Source: Dialister sp. UBA6422 (GTDB lineage Bacteria > Bacillota > Negativicutes > Veillonellales > Dialisteraceae). Taken from it: 8,126 nt of DNA. The stretch's first letter is position 1; every line of letters starts with the position of its first letter. Below the pieces are notes generated by a model. It had not been told where the DNA came from. It saw only the letters and a program-made list of their open reading frames with translations, and made no database searches. The DNA lies in the NCBI GenBank assembly GCA_002439665.1, contig DJPC01000121.1:1-8126 (forward strand). The letters run 5' to 3'. Below are positions 6,933-8,126 of the stretch, piece after piece. The position numbers and the translations under genes are program-made.

Positions 6933-7614
6933 ACGGATATTATTGATTGAAGATGATGCTGATATTGCATCCATAGAAAAAGACTATTTAGAAGTGAGTG
7001 GTTATGAAGTCGCCATAGAAAGTGATGGGATTGGTGGATTAGAGGAAGCAAGGACAGGCTCCTACGATTTGATTCTATTGGACGTGATGCTTCCTGGGAT
7101 GGATGGGTTTACGATCTGCCGTAAATTAAGAGACCAGATCGATATTCCTATCATTATGGTCACTGCCAAACAGGGAGATATTGACCAGATCCGAGGATTG
7201 GGCTTTGGTGCCGATGAATATATTGCCAAGCCTTTTTCTCCCAGTGTATTGGTGGCTAAAGTGAAATCGCAGCTAGCACAATATGAACGGCTCAAAGGTA
7301 CGGCCAATGAAGCACAGAAAATCACTTTGGGAGATATTTCCTTAGAGCCCAAGACTCATCGTGTCTTTGTACGGGGAGAAGAAAAGATATTACCTAATAA
7401 GGAATTTAAACTTCTGGAATTTCTTATGATACATGCCGATATCGTCTATAGCAGAGAGTCTCTTTATACCCGTATCTGGGGTATGGATTCCTTGGGGAAT
7501 ACGGCTACCGTTCCTGTCCATATCAATCGCATTCGTGACGCCGTAGAAATCGATCCTGCTCATCCGCATCACATTTTAACCGTTTGGGGTGTGGGATATA
7601 AATTTCAGCCCTAA
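6925..7614 (+). CDS. OmpR/PhoB-family response regulator
   Basis: This encodes 229 residues. It is a cytoplasmic transcription factor activated by phosphotransfer from the upstream kinase. The receiver domain (1-118) has the acidic pocket E9-D10-D11, phosphoacceptor D53 in LILLDVMLPGMDG (49-61), switch residue T80 and K102 in AKPFSP (101-106). The winged-helix DNA-binding domain (about 134-228) includes LPNKEFKLLEFLM (156-168), SRESLYTRIWG (176-186), VPVHINRIRDAVE (196-208) and the wing LTVWGVGYKF (218-227). The spacing between the domains is typical. The start codon lies inside the kinase gene (overlap ATGACTAA), preceded by AAAGGG at 6912-6917, so the two proteins are translationally coupled. 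OmpR-type regulators usually bind direct repeats near their targets, often including their own operon. Confidence 0.97.
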   Translation: MTKRILLIEDDADIASIEKDYLEVSGYEVAIESDGIGGLEEARTGSYDLILLDVMLPGMDGFTICRKLRDQIDIPIIMVTAKQGDIDQIRGLGFGADEYIAKPFSPSVLVAKVKSQLAQYERLKGTANEAQKITLGDISLEPKTHRVFVRGEEKILPNKEFKLLEFLMIHADIVYSRESLYTRIWGMDSLGNTATVPVHINRIRDAVEIDPAHPHHILTVWGVGYKFQP

Positions 7615-7787
7615 TTGGTTATTGTTAGCTTGGGTATTCATGGGTTTTGAGATAGAAGTTACCCTTTATCTTTTAAAACCAATGGCAAGGAAAATTTCCC
7701 AAAGGGGATTCTTGAGCACCCACGAAGTGATTCAAAACCATCTGCGAGTTCCATGCACTTTTCCATTTTTCTTCATTACCATACATA
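7615..7787. other. Intergenic region with alternative hairpins after the response regulator
   Basis: I see no gene here; an open frame at 7589-7807 overlaps the regulator out of frame and has no family resemblance. GGTTTT-G-AGATA (7643-7654) can pair with TATCT-TTT-AAAACC (7667-7680). The same 3' arm, AACCAAT at 7677-7683, can instead pair with ATTGGTT at 7614-7620. No T-tract follows, so this is at best a weak or Rho-type end of the two-component operon. Confidence 0.35.
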
Positions 7788-7816
7788 TTGTTATTTTTGT
7801 TTGTTGAAAATATAAA
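7788..7816 (+). promoter_or_regulatory. Promoter of the EamA transporter gene
   Basis: TTGTTA (7788-7793) and TATAAA (7811-7816) are spaced by exactly 17 bases, matching consensus at four and five of six positions. Transcription would start near 7823, giving a leader of about 50 A-rich bases before the ATG at 7875. Confidence 0.65.
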
Positions 7817-7874
7817 AGAATAAGATTAAAATAATACAGCAAAACATAAAATAAAAATAAGTAATGGAGAAGAT

Positions 7875-8126
7875 ATGAAAAAGAATCCTGTCAATTATCA
7901 GCCATGGAAACGACTACAAATGGCTTTCAAATCCAAAAAGCGCAGTAAGAACAGCATTGTCATGGGAGTCATAGCGACTCTTCTGGCTTCGCTGTCTTTT
8001 GCGTTTATGTCAGCTTGTGCGAAATGGTTGCCTACTATGCCTTCGGGAGAAATGACCTTGTTCCGCGGTTTGGTGGGTTTGTTTTTTATTCCGATTCTAT
8101 GCTTACAGACTAGAGAGCATTTCTTT
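7875..8126 (+). CDS. DMT-superfamily (EamA) transporter, N-terminal part
   Basis: 84 codons are visible before the window ends, with no stop. EamA-type proteins are ten-helix inner-membrane carriers that usually export metabolites or amino acids; the substrate is not predictable here. Residues 28-49 (IVMGVIATLLASLSFAFMSACA, split as IVMGVIATLLA and SLSFAFMSACA) make the first helix, and GEMTLFRGLVGLFFIPIL (58-75) matches the family's second-helix region with its Glu and conserved Arg (R64). The first 27 residues are strongly basic (10 Lys/Arg), longer than is common in the family, and should lie in the cytoplasm. The start is supported by GGAGA at 7866-7870. An alternative ATG at codon 16 (7920) lacks such a site. 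The gene is on the same strand as the kinase operon but has its own promoter. Confidence 0.85.
   Translation, partial: MKKNPVNYQPWKRLQMAFKSKKRSKNSIVMGVIATLLASLSFAFMSACAKWLPTMPSGEMTLFRGLVGLFFIPILCLQTREHFF

Noticed and set aside
7589..7807. A 72-codon open frame after the response regulator with a hydrophobic end
   Set aside because: It begins inside the regulator gene out of frame, has no ribosome binding site, mixed hydrophobic and polar content without a clear membrane helix pattern, and runs into the transporter promoter.

Overview
The window looks like a chromosomal segment of a low-to-mid GC Bacillota. I infer the Negativicutes (Veillonella/Dialister-like, diderm Firmicutes). The reasons are the Firmicutes-type ribosomal operon with strong AAGGAGG ribosome binding sites, and an ArnT/GT39-type membrane glycosyltransferase, which fits a cell with an outer envelope. 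The placement rests on impression, not on a database search.

Positions 1-2306 are the distal end of the ribosomal-protein/RNA polymerase operon, all on the + strand: the tail of rpmJ (L36), rpsM (S13), rpsK (S11), rpoA (RNA polymerase alpha) and rplQ (L17), closed by a clear intrinsic terminator. rpsD (S4), which many bacteria carry between rpsK and rpoA, is absent here. These genes favour CGT arginine codons and have strong Shine-Dalgarno sites; the genes after them look less codon-optimised.

Positions 2340-3390 hold a single gene for a membrane protein with an unrecognised soluble N-terminal region and a C-terminal DUF805 domain, with its own -10-like box and a hairpin behind it. Positions 3390-3816 are mostly non-coding but contain a tRNA-Cys(GCA) gene on the - strand with several structural oddities, followed by a long, nearly symmetric terminator hairpin.

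Positions 3817-5268 (- strand) encode the GT39/ArnT-like glycosyltransferase. Divergent from it, across a 197-base promoter region, is a two-component system: a membrane histidine kinase (5466-6932) overlapping by 8 bases an OmpR/PhoB-type response regulator (6925-7614). The arrangement suggests, without proving, that the kinase/regulator pair responds to envelope conditions and may control the neighbouring glycosyltransferase. The window ends inside a DMT/EamA-family transporter gene (from 7875) that has its own recognisable promoter.

Most of the window is ordinary housekeeping and envelope biology. I see no mobile element, CRISPR array or defence system. The items most worth a second look are the aberrant tRNA-Cys, the DUF805 fusion protein and the divergent sensor/glycosyltransferase pair.
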